Shown piece by piece: positions 39,601 to 52,450 of a stretch of 64,000 nucleotides of DNA. Each line of letters opens with the position of its first letter. Position 1 is the stretch's first letter. The translations under genes were made by a program, and so were the position numbers. This DNA is from Liolophura sinensis (Eukaryota; Mollusca; Polyplacophora; Chitonida; Chitonidae): NCBI RefSeq assembly GCF_032854445.1, contig NC_088295.1, positions 52,497,249 to 52,561,248 of the forward strand, written 5' to 3'. The notes beneath the pieces are model-generated. The model did no database searches and was not told the origin of the DNA. It saw only the letters and a program-made list of their open reading frames with translations.

Positions 39601-41139
39601 TTTGCATTTTTGCCTGGTCTTTTTGTTAATTGAAATCGGATACACTGTACTATGTACCATCGCAACTGGTCATTACTATGTTCAACTTTTGACTATTAGT
39701 TATGTGCCCTTCGGTAGCCCAGAAGACGTCAAATCTTTGGGCCAAGCCCATTTAACTCACCCAGCAATTGTCTTACTTCTAAGTCCAAGACAATCTCAAT
39801 GTCTTTATCTACGTGTAGAAAAACCACACCATTTGTACATAAAAAACACAAAGTACTAGATACAGTCTGCTGTAAAAAGTACAATTGAACACTGACCCAC
39901 ATCATTAAGGTGCCAAAAGATGCGGAACTTGGCCAGGCATCGGCAGCTGTTGAAAAATTGCAAATTTCCCTGGTTTCCATGGAGTAAGAGCCGTTGCTGG
40001 GCACGTGATTATGACATCAATGATCATTCAATTGTCGCTACAGCCAAAAGTATTGGTCGGAGAGCAACGCGGTTTGCACCATTCGATTTCTCGTCACAAA
40101 ATGCGTCGGAATACCCGCTTGCCAGCAGCACTGGAACAGTTTTTTCCACTTTTGCATTTTTGCCTGGTCTTTCTGTTAATTGAAATCGGCTACACTGTAC
40201 TATGTACCATCGCGACTGGTCATTACTATATTCAACTTTTGACTATTAGTTATGTGCACTTCAATAGTACAGAAGACGTCAAATCTTTGGGCCAAGCCCA
40301 TTTAACTCACCCAGCAATTGTCTTACTTCTAAGTCCAAGACAATCTCAATGTCTTTATCTACGTGTAAAAAAACCACACCATTTGTACATAAAAAAACAC
40401 AAGGTACTAGATACAGTCTGCTGTAAAAAGTACAATTGAACACTGAACCACATCATTAAGGTGCCAAAAGATGCGGAATTGGGCCAGGCATCGGCAGCTG
40501 TTGAAAAATTGCAAATTTCACTGGTTTCCATGGAGTAAGAGCCGTTGCTGGGCACGTGATTATGACATCAATGATCATTCAATTGTCGCTACAGCCAAAA
40601 GTATTGGTCGGAGAGCAACGCGGTTTGCACCATTCGATTTCTCGTCACAAAATACGTCGGATTAGCCTCTTACCAGCAGCACTGGAACAGTTTTTCCACT
40701 TTTGCATTTTTGCCTGGTCTTTTTGTTAATTGAAATCGGCTACACTGTACTATGTACCATCGCGACTGGTCATTACTATATTCAACTTTTGACTATTAGT
40801 TATGTGCCCTTCGGTAGCCCAGAAGACGTCAAATCTTTGGGCCAAGCCCATTTAACTCACCCAGCAATTGTCTTACTTCTAAGTCCAAGACAATCTCAAT
40901 GTCTTTATCTACGTGTAGAAAAACCACACCATTTGTACATAAAAAACACAAGGTACTAGATACAGTCTGCTGTAAAAAGTACAATTGAACACTGACCCAC
41001 ATCATTAAGGTGCCAAAAGATGCGGAATTGGGCCAGGCATCGGCAGCTGTTGAAAAATTGCAAATTTTCCTGGTTTCCATGGAGTAAGAGCCGTTGCTGG
41101 GAACGTGAATATGACATCAATGATCATTCAATATTCGCT

Positions 41140-42000
41140 ACAGCCAAAAGTATTGGTCGGAGAGCAACGCGGTTTGCACCATTCGATTTCTCGTCACAAA
41201 ATACGTCGGATTAGCCTCTTACCAGCAGCACTGGAACAGTTTTTCCACTTTTGCATTTTTGCCTGGTCTTTTTGTTAATTGAAATCGGCTACACTGTACT
41301 ATGTACCATCGCGACTGGTCATTACTATATTCAACTTTTGACTATAAGTTATGTGCCCTTCGGTAGCCCAGAAGACGTCAAATCTTTGGACCAAGCCCAT
41401 TTAAGTCACCCAGCAATTGTCTTACTTCTAAGTCCAAGACAATCTCAATGTCTTTATCTACGTGTAGAAAAACCACACCATTTGTACATAAAAAACACAA
41501 GGTACTGGATACAGTCTGCTGTAAAAAGTACAATTGAACACTGACCCACATCATTAAGGTGCCAAAAGATGCGGAATTGGGCCAGGCATCGGCAGCTGTT
41601 GAAAAATTGCAAATTTCCCTGGTTTCCATGGAGTAAGAGCCGTTGCTGGGCACGTGATTATGACATCAATGATCATTCAATTGTCGCTACAGCCAAAAGT
41701 ATTGGTCGGAGAGCAACGCGGTTTGCACCATTCGATTTCTCGTCACAAAATACGTCGGATTAGCCTCTTGCCAGCAGCACTGGAACAGTTTTTCCACTTT
41801 TGCATTTTTGCCTGGTCTTTTTGTTAATTGAAATCGGATACACTGTACTATGTACCATCGCCACTGGTCATTACCATATTCAACTTTTGACTATTAGTTA
41901 TGTGCCCTTCGGTAGCCCAGAAGACTTCAAATCTTTGGGCCAAGCCCATTTAACTCACCCAGCAATTGTCTTACTTCTAAGTCCAAGACAATCTCAATGT
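41140..42000. repeat. Duplication G, copy 1
   Basis: This segment matches 48,280-49,140 at 7,140 bp (13 monomers). Shared markers are tttggaccaagccc with aagtcacccag, and cggatacactg with gacttcaaa. One difference is ataagt at 41,344 against attagt in the partner. Confidence 0.62.
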
Positions 42001-42015
42001 CTTTATCTACGTGTA

Positions 42016-44050
42016 AAAAAACCACACCATTTGTACATAAAAAACACAAGGTACTAGACACAGTCTGCTGTATAAAGTACAATTGAACACTGACCCACAT
42101 CAATAAGGTTCCAAAAGATGCGGAATTGGGCCAGGCATCGGCAGCTGTTGAAAAATTGCAAATTTCCCTGGTTTCCATGGAGTAAGAGCCGTTGCTGGGC
42201 ACGTGATTATGACATCAATGATCATTCAATTGTCGCTACAGCCAAACGTATTGGTCGGAGAGCAACGCGGTTTGCACCATTCGATTTCTCGTCACAAAAT
42301 ACGTCGGATTAGCCTCTTGCCAGCAGCACTGGAACAGTTTTTCCACTTTTGCATTTTTGCCTGGTCTTTTTGTTAATTGAAATCGGCTACACTGTACTAT
42401 GTACCATCGCAACTGGTCATTACTATATTCAACTTTTGACTGTTAGTTATGTGCCCTTCGGTAGCCCAGAAGACTTCAAATCTTTGGGCCAAGCCCATTT
42501 AACTCACCCAGCAATTGTCTTACTTCTAAGTCCAAGACAATCTCAATGTCTTTATCTACGTGTAGAAAAACCACACCATTTGTACATAAAAAACACAAGG
42601 TACTAGATACAGTCTGCTGTAAAAAGTACAATTAAACACTGACCCACATCATTAAGGTGCCAAAAGATGCGGAATTGGGCCAGGCATCGGCAGCTGTTGA
42701 AAAATTGCAAATTTCCCTGGTTTCCATGGAGTAAGAGCCGTTGCTGGGCACGTGATTATGACATCAATGATCATTCAATTGTCGCTACAGCCAAAAGTAT
42801 TGCTCGGAGAGCAACGCGGTTTGCACCATTCGATTTCTCGTCACAAAATACGTCGGATTAGCCTCTTGCCAGCAGCACTGGAACAGTTTTTCCACTTTTG
42901 CATTTTTGCCTGGTCTTTTTGTTAATTGAAATCGGCTACACTGTACTATGTACCATCGCGACTGGTCATTACCATATTCAACTTTTGACTATTAGTTATG
43001 TGCATTTCGGTAGTCCAGAAGACGTCAAATCTTTGGGCCAAGCCCATTTAACTCACCCAGCAATTGTCTTACTTCTAAGTCCAAGACAATCTCAATGTCT
43101 TTATCTACGGGTAGAAAAACCACACCATTTGTACATAAAAAACACAAGGTACTGGATACAGTCTGCTGTAAAAAGTACAATTGAACACTGACCCACATCA
43201 TTAAGGTGCCAAAAGTTGCGGAATTGGGCCAGGCATCGGCAGCTGTTGAAAAATTGCAAATTTCCCTGGTTTCCATGGAGTAAGAGCCGTTGCTGGGCAC
43301 GTGATTATGACATCAATGATCATTCAATTGTCGCTACAGCCAAAAGTATTGGTCGGAGAGCAACGCGGTTTGCACCATTTGATTTCTCGTCACAAAATGC
43401 GTCGGAATAGCCGATTGCCAGCAGCACTGGAACAGTTTTTTCCACTTTTGCATTTTTGCCTGGTCTTTCTGTTAATTGAAATCGGCTACACTGTACTATG
43501 TACCATCGCGACTGGTCATTACTATATTCAACTTTTGACTATTAGTTATGTGCACTTCAATAGTACAGAAGACGTCAAATCTTTGGGCCAAGCCCATTTA
43601 ACTCACCCAGCAATTGTCTTACTTCTAAGTCCAAGACAATCTCAATGTCTTTATCTACGTGTAAAAAAACCACACCATTTGTACATAAAAAACACAAGGT
43701 ACTAGATACAGTCTGCTGTAAAAAGTACAATTGAACACTGAACCACATCATTAAGGTGCCAAAAGATGCGGAATTGGGCCAGGCATCGGCAGCTGTTGAA
43801 AAATTGCAAATTTCACTGGTTTCCATGGAGTAAGAGCCGTTGCTGGGCACGTGATTATGACATCAATGATCATTCAATTGTCGCTACAGCCAAAAGTATT
43901 GGTCGGAGAGCAACGCGGTTTGCACCATTCGATTTCTCGTCACAAAATACGTCGGATTAGCCTCTTACCAGCAGCACTGGAACAGTTTTTCCACTTTTGC
44001 ATTTTTGCCTGGTCTTTTTGTTAATTGAAATCGGCTACACTGTACTATGT
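42016..44050. repeat. Four-monomer unit H (2,197-bp period), copy 1
   Basis: This block is followed directly by a near-identical copy at 44,213-46,250 with a constant 2,197-bp offset. Markers in order: tagacacag with gtataaagtac, aaggttcc, gccaaacgta, gactgttag, aattaaacac, gtgcatttcgg, ctacgggtag, aagttgcgg, ccatttgatttc, aatgcgtcggaatag, ctttctgtt, cacttcaatagtac and gtgtaaaaaaacc. This is the clearest higher-order repeat in the window. Confidence 0.8.
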
Positions 44051-44212
44051 ACCATCGCAACTGGTCATTACTATATTCAACTTTTGACTATTAGTTATGT
44101 GCCCTTCGGTAGCCCAGAAGACGTCAAATCTTTGGGCCAAGCCCATTTAACTCACCCAGCAATTGTCTTACTTCTAAGTCCAAGACAATCTCAATGTCTT
44201 TATCTACGTGTA

Positions 44213-46250
44213 GAAAAACCACACCATTTGTACATAAAAAACACAAGGTACTAGACACAGTCTGCTGTATAAAGTACAATTGAACACTGACCCACATCAA
44301 TAAGGTTCCAAAAGATGCGGAATTGGGCCAGGCATCGGCAGCTGTTGAAAAATTGCAAATTTCCCTGGTTTCCATGGAGTAAGAGCCGTTGCTGGGCACG
44401 TGATTATGACATCAATGATCATTCAATTGTCGCTACAGCCAAACGTATTGGTCGGAGAGCAACGCGGTTTGCACCATTCGATTTCTCGTCACAAAATACG
44501 TCGGATTAGCCTCTTGCCAGCAGCACTGGAACAGTTTTTCCACTTTTGCATTTTTGCCTGGTCTTTTTGTTAATTGAAATCGGCTACACTGTACTATGTA
44601 CCATCGCAACTGGTCATTACTATATTCAACTTTTGACTGTTAGTTATGTGCCCTTCGGTAGCCCAGAAGACTTCAAATCTTTGGGCCAAGCCCATTTAAC
44701 TCACCCAGCAATTGTCTTACTTCTAAGTCCAAGACAATCTCAATGTCTTTATCTACGTGTAGAAAAACCACACCATTTGTACATAAAAAACACAAGGTAC
44801 TAGATACAGTCTGCTGTAAAAAGTACAATTAAACACTGACCCACATCATTAAGGTGCCAAAAGATGCGGAATTGGGCCAGGCATCGGCAGCTGTTGAAAA
44901 ATTGCAAATTTCCCTGGTTTCCATGGAGTAAGAGCCGTTGCTGGGCACGTGATTATGACATCAATGATCATTCAATTGTCGCTACAGCCAAAAGTATTGC
45001 TCGGAGAGCAACGCGGTTTGCACCATTCGATTTCTCGTCACAAAATACGTCGGATTAGCCTCTTGCCAGCAGCACTGGAACAGTTTTTCCACTTTTGCAT
45101 TTTTGCCTGGTCTTTTTGTTAATTGAAATCGGCTACACTGTACTATGTACCATCGCGACTGGTCATTACCATATTCAACTTTTGACTATTAGTTATGTGC
45201 ATTTCGGTAGTCCAGAAGACGTCAAATCTTTGGGCCAAGCCCATTTAACTCACCCAGCAATTGTCTTACTTCTAAGTCCAAGACAATCTCAATGTCTTTA
45301 TCTACGGGTAGAAAAACCACACCATTTGTACATAAAAAACACAAGGTACTGGATACAGTCTGCTGTAAAAAGTACAATTGAACACTGACCCACATCATTA
45401 AGGTGCCAAAAGTTGCGGAATTGGGCCAGGCATCGGCAGCTGTTGAAAAATTGCAAATTTCCCTGGTTTCCATGGAGTAAGAGCCGTTGCTGGGCACGTG
45501 ATTATGACATCAATGATCATTCAATTGTCGCTACAGCCAAAAGTATTGGTCGGAGAGCAACGCGGTTTGCACCATTTGATTTCTCGTCACAAAATGCGTC
45601 GGAATAGCCGATTGCCAGCAGCACTGGAACAGTTTTTTCCACTTTTGCATTTTTGCCTGGTCTTTCTGTTAATTGAAATCGGCTACACTGTACTATGTAC
45701 CATCGCGACTGGTCATTACTATATTCAACTTTTGACTATTAGTTATGTGCACTTCAATAGTACAGAAGACGTCAAATCTTTGGGCCAAGCCCATTTAACT
45801 CACCCAGCAATTGTCTTACTTCTAAGTCCAAGACAATCTCAATGTCTTTATCTACGTGTAAAAAAACCACACCATTTGTACATAAAAAACACAAGGTACT
45901 AGATACAGTCTGCTGTAAAAAGTACAATTGAACACTGAACCACATCATTAAGGTGCCAAAAGATGCGGAATTGGGCCAGGCATCGGCAGCTGTTGAAAAA
46001 TTGCAAATTTCACTGGTTTCCATGGAGTAAGAGCCGTTGCTGGGCACGTGATTATGACATCAATGATCATTCAATTGTGGCTACAGCCAAAAGTATTGGT
46101 CGGAGAGCAACGCGGTTTGCACCATTCGATTTCTCGTCACAAAATACGTCGGATTAGCCTCTTACCAGCAGCACTGGAACAGTTTTTCCACTTTTGCATT
46201 TTTGCCTGGTCTTTTTGTTAATTGAAATCGGCTACACTGTACTATGTACC
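44213..46250. repeat. Four-monomer unit H, copy 2
   Basis: This repeats the full marker order of 42,016-44,050. A private change (caattgtggc near 46,078) and divergence after about 46,250 mark the end of the match. Confidence 0.8.
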
Positions 46251-48279
46251 ATCGCGACTGGTCATTACCATATTTAACTTTTGACTATTAGTTATGTGCA
46301 CTTCGGTAGAACAGAAGACGTCAAATCTTTGGGCCAAGCCCATTTAACTCACCCAGCAATTGTCTTACTTCTAAGTCCAAGACAATCTCAATGTCTTTAT
46401 CTACGTGTAGAAAAACCACACCATTTGTACATAAAAAACACAAGGTACTAGATACAGTCTGCTGTAAAAAGTACAATTGAACACTGACCCACATCATTAA
46501 GGTGCCAAAAGATGCGGAATTGGGCCAGGCATCGGCAGCTGTTGAAAAATTGCAAATTTCCCTGGTTTCCATGGAGTAAGAGCCGTTGCTTGGAACGTAA
46601 ATATATGACATCAATGATCATTCAATTGTCGCTACAGCCAAAAGTATTGCTCGGAGAGCAACGCGGATTGCACCATTCGATTTCTCGTCACAAAATACGT
46701 CGGATTAGCCTCTTGCCAGCAGCACTGGAACAGTTTTTCCACTTTTGCATTTTTGCCTGGTCTTTTTGTTAATTGAAATCGGCTACACTGTACTATGTAC
46801 CATCGCCACTGGTCATTACTATATTCAACTTTTGACTATTAGTTATGTGCCCTTCGGTAGCCCAGAAGACGTCAAATCTTTGGACCAAGCCCATTTAAGT
46901 CACCCAGCAATTGTCTTACTTCTAAGTCCAAGACAATCTCAATGTCTTTATCTACGTGTAGAAAAACCACACCATTTGTACATAAAAACACAAGGTACTG
47001 GATACAGTCTGCTGTAAAAAGTACAATTGAACACTGACCCACATCATTAAGGTGCCAAAAGATGCGGAATTGGGCCAGGCATCGGCAGCTGTTGAAAAAT
47101 TGCAAATTTCCCTGGTTTCCATGGAGTAAGAGCCGTTGCTGGGCATGTGATTATGACATCAATGATCATTCAATTGTCGCTACAGCCAAAAGTATTGGTC
47201 GGAGAGCAACGCGGATTGCACCATTCGATTTCTCGTCACAAAATACGTCGGATTAGCCTCTTGCCAGCAGCACTGGGACAGTTTTTCCATTTTTGCATTT
47301 TTGCCTGGTCTTTTTGTTAATTGAAATCGGCTACACTGTACTATGTACCATCGCCACTGGTCATTACCATATTCAACTTTTGACTATTAGTTATGTGCCC
47401 TTCGGTAGCCCAGAAGACTTCAAATCTTTGGGCCAAGCCCATTTAACTCACCCAGCAATTGTCTTACTTCTAAGTCCAAGACAATCTCAATGTCTTTATC
47501 TACGTGTAGAAAAACCACACCATTTGTACATAAAAAAATAAAGGTACTGGATACAGTCTGCTGTAAAAAGTACAATTGAACACTGACCCACATCATTAAG
47601 GTGCCAAAAGATGCGGAATTGGGCCAGGCATCGGCAGCTGTTGAAAAATTGCAAATTTCCCTGGTTTCCATGGAGTAAGAGCCGTTGCTGGGAACGTGAA
47701 TATGACATCAATGATCATTCAATTGTCGCTACAGCCAAAAGTATTGGTCGGAGAGCAACGCGGATTGCACCATTCGATTTCTCGTCACAAAATACGTCGG
47801 ATTAGCCTCTTGCCAGCAGCACTGGAACAGTTTTTCCACTTTTGCATTTTTGCCTGGTCTTTTTGTTAATTGAAATCGGCTACACTGTACTATGTACCAT
47901 CGCCACTGGTCATTACCATATTCAACTTTTGACTATTAGTTATGTGCCCTTCGGTAGCCCAGAAGACGTCAAATCTTTGGGCCATGCCCATTTAACTCAC
48001 CCAGCAATTGTCTTACTTCTAAGTCCAAGACAATCTCAATGTCTTTATCTACGTGTAGAAAAACCACACCATTTGTACATAAAAAACACAAGGTACTAGA
48101 TACAGTCTGCTGTATAAAGTAAAATTGAACACTGACCCACATCAATAAGGTGCCAAAAGATGCGGAATTGGGCCAGGCATCGGCAGCTGTTGAAAAATTG
48201 CAAATTTCCCTGGTTTCCATGGAGTAAGAGCCGTTGCTGGGCACGTGATTATGACATCAATGATCATTCAATTGTCGCT

Positions 48280-49140
48280 ACAGCCAAAAGTATTGGTCGG
48301 AGAGCAACGCGGTTTGCACCATTCGATTTCTCGTCACAAAATACGTCGGATTAGCCTCTTACCAGCAGCACTGGAACAGTTTTTCCACTTTTGCATTTTT
48401 GCCTGGTCTTTTTGTTAATTGAAATCGGCTACACTGTACTATGTACCATCGCGACTGGTCATTACTATATTCAACTTTTGACTATTAGTTATGTGCCCTT
48501 CGGTAGCCCAGAAGACGTCAAATCTTTGGACCAAGCCCATTTAAGTCACCCAGCAATTGTCTTACTTCTAAGTCCAAGACAATCTCAATGTCTTTATCTA
48601 CGTGTAGAAAAACCACACCATTTGTACATAAAAAACACAAGGTACTGGATACAGTCTGCTGTAAAAAGTACAATTGAACACTGACCCACATCATTAAGGT
48701 GCCAAAAGATGCGGAATTGGGCCAGGCATCGGCAGCTGTTGAAAAATTGCAAATTTCCCTGGTTTCCATGGAGTAAGAGCCGTTGCTGGGCACGTGATTA
48801 TGACATCAATGATCATTCAATTGTCGCTACAGCCAAAAGTATTGGTCGGAGAGCAACGCGGTTTGCACCATTCGATTTCTCGTCACAAAATACGTCGGAT
48901 TAGCCTCTTGCCAGCAGCACTGGAACAGTTTTTCCACTTTTGCATTTTTGCCTGGTCTTTTTGTTAATTGAAATCGGATACACTGTACTATGTACCATCG
49001 CCACTGGTCATTACCATATTCAACTTTTGACTATTAGTTATGTGCCCTTCGGTAGCCCAGAAGACTTCAAATCTTTGGGCCAAGCCCATTTAACTCACCC
49101 AGCAATTGTCTTACTTCTAAGTCCAAGACAATCTCAATGT
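48280..49140. repeat. Duplication G, copy 2
   Basis: This is the partner of 41,140-42,000. The following aataaacagaagg and cttcatctacg variants are shared instead with 38,700-38,760, so the copy is mosaic. Confidence 0.6.
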
Positions 49141-49199
49141 CTTCATCTACGTGTAGAAAAACCACACCATTTGTACATAATAAACAGAAGGTACTAGAT

Positions 49200-50800
49200 A
49201 CAGTCTGCTGTAAAAAGTACAATTGAACACTGACCCACATCATTAAGGTGCCAAAAGATGCGGAATTGGGCCAGGCATCGGCAGCTGTTGGAAAATTGCA
49301 AATTTCCCTGGTTTCCATGGAGTAAGAGCCGTTGCTGGGAACGTGATTATGACATCAATGATCATTCAATTGTCGCTACAGCCAAAAGTATTGGTCGGAG
49401 AGCGCCGCGGATTGCACCATTCGATTTCTCGTCACAAAATACGTCGGATTAGCCTCTTGCCAGCAGCACTGGAACAGTTTTTCCACTTTTGCATTTTTGC
49501 CTGGTCTTTTTGTTAATTGAAATCGGATACACTGTACTATGTGCCATCGCCACTGGTCATTACCATATTCAACTTTTGACTATTAATTATGTGCCTTTCG
49601 GTAGCCCAGAAGACGTCAAATCTTTGGGCCAAGCCCATTTAACTCACCCAGCGATTGTCTTACTTCTAAGTCCAAGACAATCTCAATGTCTTTATCTACG
49701 TGTAAAAAAACCACACCATTTGTACATAAAAAACACAAGGTACTAGATACAGTCTGCTGTATAAAGTACAATTGAACACTGACCCACATCAATAAGGTTC
49801 CAAAAGATGCGGAATTGGGCCAGGCATCGGCAGCTGTTGAAAAATTGCAAATTTCCCTGGTTTCCATGGAGTAAGAGCCGTTGCTGGGCACGTGATTATG
49901 ACATCAATGATCATTCAATTGTCGCTACAGCCAAACGTATTGGTCGGAGAGCAACGCGGTTTGCACCATTCGATTTCTCGTCACAAAATACGTCGGATTA
50001 GCCTCTTGCCAGCAGCACTGGAACAGTTTTTCCACTTTTGCATTTTTGCCTGGTCTTTTTGTTAATTGAAATCGGCTACACTGTACTATGTACCATCGCA
50101 ACTGGTCATTACTATATTCAACTTTTGACTGTTAGTTATGTGCCCTTCGGTAGCCCAGAAGACTTCAAATCTTTGGGCCAAGCCCATTTAACTCACCCAG
50201 CAATTGTCTTACTTCTAAGTCCAAGACAATCTCAATGTCTTTATCTACGTGTAGAAAAACCACACCATTTGTACATAAAAAACACAAGGTACTAGATACA
50301 GTCTGCTGTAAAAAGTACAATTAAACACTGACCCACATCATTAAGGTGCCAAAAGATGCGGAATTGGGCCAGGCATCGGCAGCTGTTGAAAAATTGCAAA
50401 TTTCCCTGGTTTCCATGGAGTAAGAGCCGTTGCTGGGAACGTGATTATGACATCAATGATCATTCAATTGTCGCTACAGCCAAAAGTATTGCTCGGAGAG
50501 CAACGCGGTTTGCACCATTCGATTTCTCGTCACAAAATACGTCGGATTAGCCTCTTGCCAGCAGCACTGGAACAGTTTTTTTCCACTTTTGCATTTTTGC
50601 CTGGTCTTTTTGTTAATTGAAATCGGCTACACTGTACTATGTACCATCGCGACTGGTCATTACCATATTCAACTTTTGACTATTAGTTATGTGCATTTCG
50701 GTAGTCCAGAAGACGTCAAATCTTTGGGCCAAGCCCATTTAACTCACCCAGCAATTGTCTTACTTCTAAGTCCAAGACAATCTCAATGTCTTTATCTACG
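49200..50800. repeat. Three-monomer unit I (1,649-bp period), copy 1
   Basis: This block is repeated at 50,848-52,450. Shared rare markers are gttggaaaattgc, gagcgccgcgg (which creates CCGCGG), tatgtgccatcg, attaattatg, cagcgattg, gccaaacgta, gactgttag and aattaaacac. It contains a seven-T run near 50,576 where the partner has six. Confidence 0.78.
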
Positions 50801-50847
50801 TGTAGAAAAACCACACCATTTGTACATAAAAAACACAAGGTACTGGA

Positions 50848-52450
50848 TACAGTCTGCTGTAAAAAGTACAATTGAACACTGACCCACATCATTAAGGTGC
50901 CAAAAGATGCGGAATTGGGCCAGGCATCGGCAGCTGTTGGAAAATTGCAAATTTCCCTGGTTTCCATGGAGTAAGAGCCGTTGCTGGGAACGTGATTATG
51001 ACATCAATGATCATTCAATTGTCGCTACAGCCAAAACTATTGGTCGGAGAGCGCCGCGGATTGCACCATTCGATTTCTCGTCACAAAATACGTCGGATTA
51101 GCCTCTTGCCAGCAGCACTGGAACAGTTTTTCCACTTTTGCATTTTTGCCTGGTCTTTTTGTTAATTGAAATCGGATACACTGTACTATGTGCCATCGCC
51201 ACTGGTCATTACCATATTCAACTTTTGACTATTAATTATGTGCCTTTCGGTAGCCCAGAAGACGTCAAATCTTTGGGCCAAGCCCATTTAACTCACCCAG
51301 CGATTGTCTTACTTCTAAGTCCAAGACAATCTCAATGTCTTTATCTACGTGTAAAAAAACCACACCATTTGTACATAAAAAACACAAGGTACTAGATACA
51401 GTCTGCTGTATAAAGTACAATTGAACACTGACCCACATCAATAAGGTTCCAAAAGATGCGGAATTGGGCCAGGCATCGGCAGCTGTTGAAAAATTGCAAA
51501 TTTCCCTGGTTTCCATGGAGTAAGAGCCGTTGCTGGGCACGTGATTATGACATCAATGATCATTCAATTGTCGCTACAGCCAAACGTATTGGTCGGAGAG
51601 CAACGCGGTTTGCACCATTCGATTTCTCGTCACAAAATACGTCGGATTAGCCTCTTGCCAGCAGCACTGGAACAGTTTTTCCACTTTTGCATTTTTGCCT
51701 GGTCTTTTTGTTAATTGAAATCGGCTACACTGTACTATGTACCATCGCAACTGGTCATTACTATATTCAACTTTTGACTGTTAGTTATGTGCCCTTCGGT
51801 AGCCCAGAAGACTTCAAATCTTTGGGCCAAGCCCATTTAACTCACCCAGCAATTGTCTTACTTCTAAGTCCAAGACAATCTCAATGTCTTTATCTACGTG
51901 TAGAAAAACCACACCATTTGTACATAAAAAACACAAGGTACTAGATACAGTCTGCTGTAAAAAGTACAATTAAACACTGACCCACATCATTAAGGTGCCA
52001 AAAGATGCGGAATTGGGCCAGGCATCGGCAGCTGTTGAAAAATTGCAAATTTCCCTGGTTTCCATGGAGTAAGAGCCGTTGCTGGGAACGTGATTATGAC
52101 ATCAATGATCATTCAATTGTCGCTACAGCCAAAAGTATTGCTCGGAGAGCAACGAGGTTTGCACCATTCGATTTCTCGTCACAAAATACGTCGGATTAGC
52201 CTCTTGCCAGCAGCACTGGAACAGTTTTTTCCACTTTTGCATTTTTGCCTGGTCTTTTTGTTAATTGAAATCGGCTACACTGTACTATGTACCATCGCGA
52301 CTGGTCATTACCATATTCAACTTTTGACTATTAGTTATGTGCATTTCGGTAGTCCAGAAGACGTCAAATCTTTGGGCCAAGCCCATTTAACTCACCCAGC
52401 AATTGTCTTACTTCTAAGTCCAAGACAATCTCAATGTCTTTATCTACGGG
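50848..52450. repeat. Three-monomer unit I, copy 2
   Basis: This is the partner of 49,200-50,800. The few differences include ccaaaactat (51,043) and caacgaggt (52,151). Downstream the sequence switches to the ctacgggtag type shared with unit H. Confidence 0.78.
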
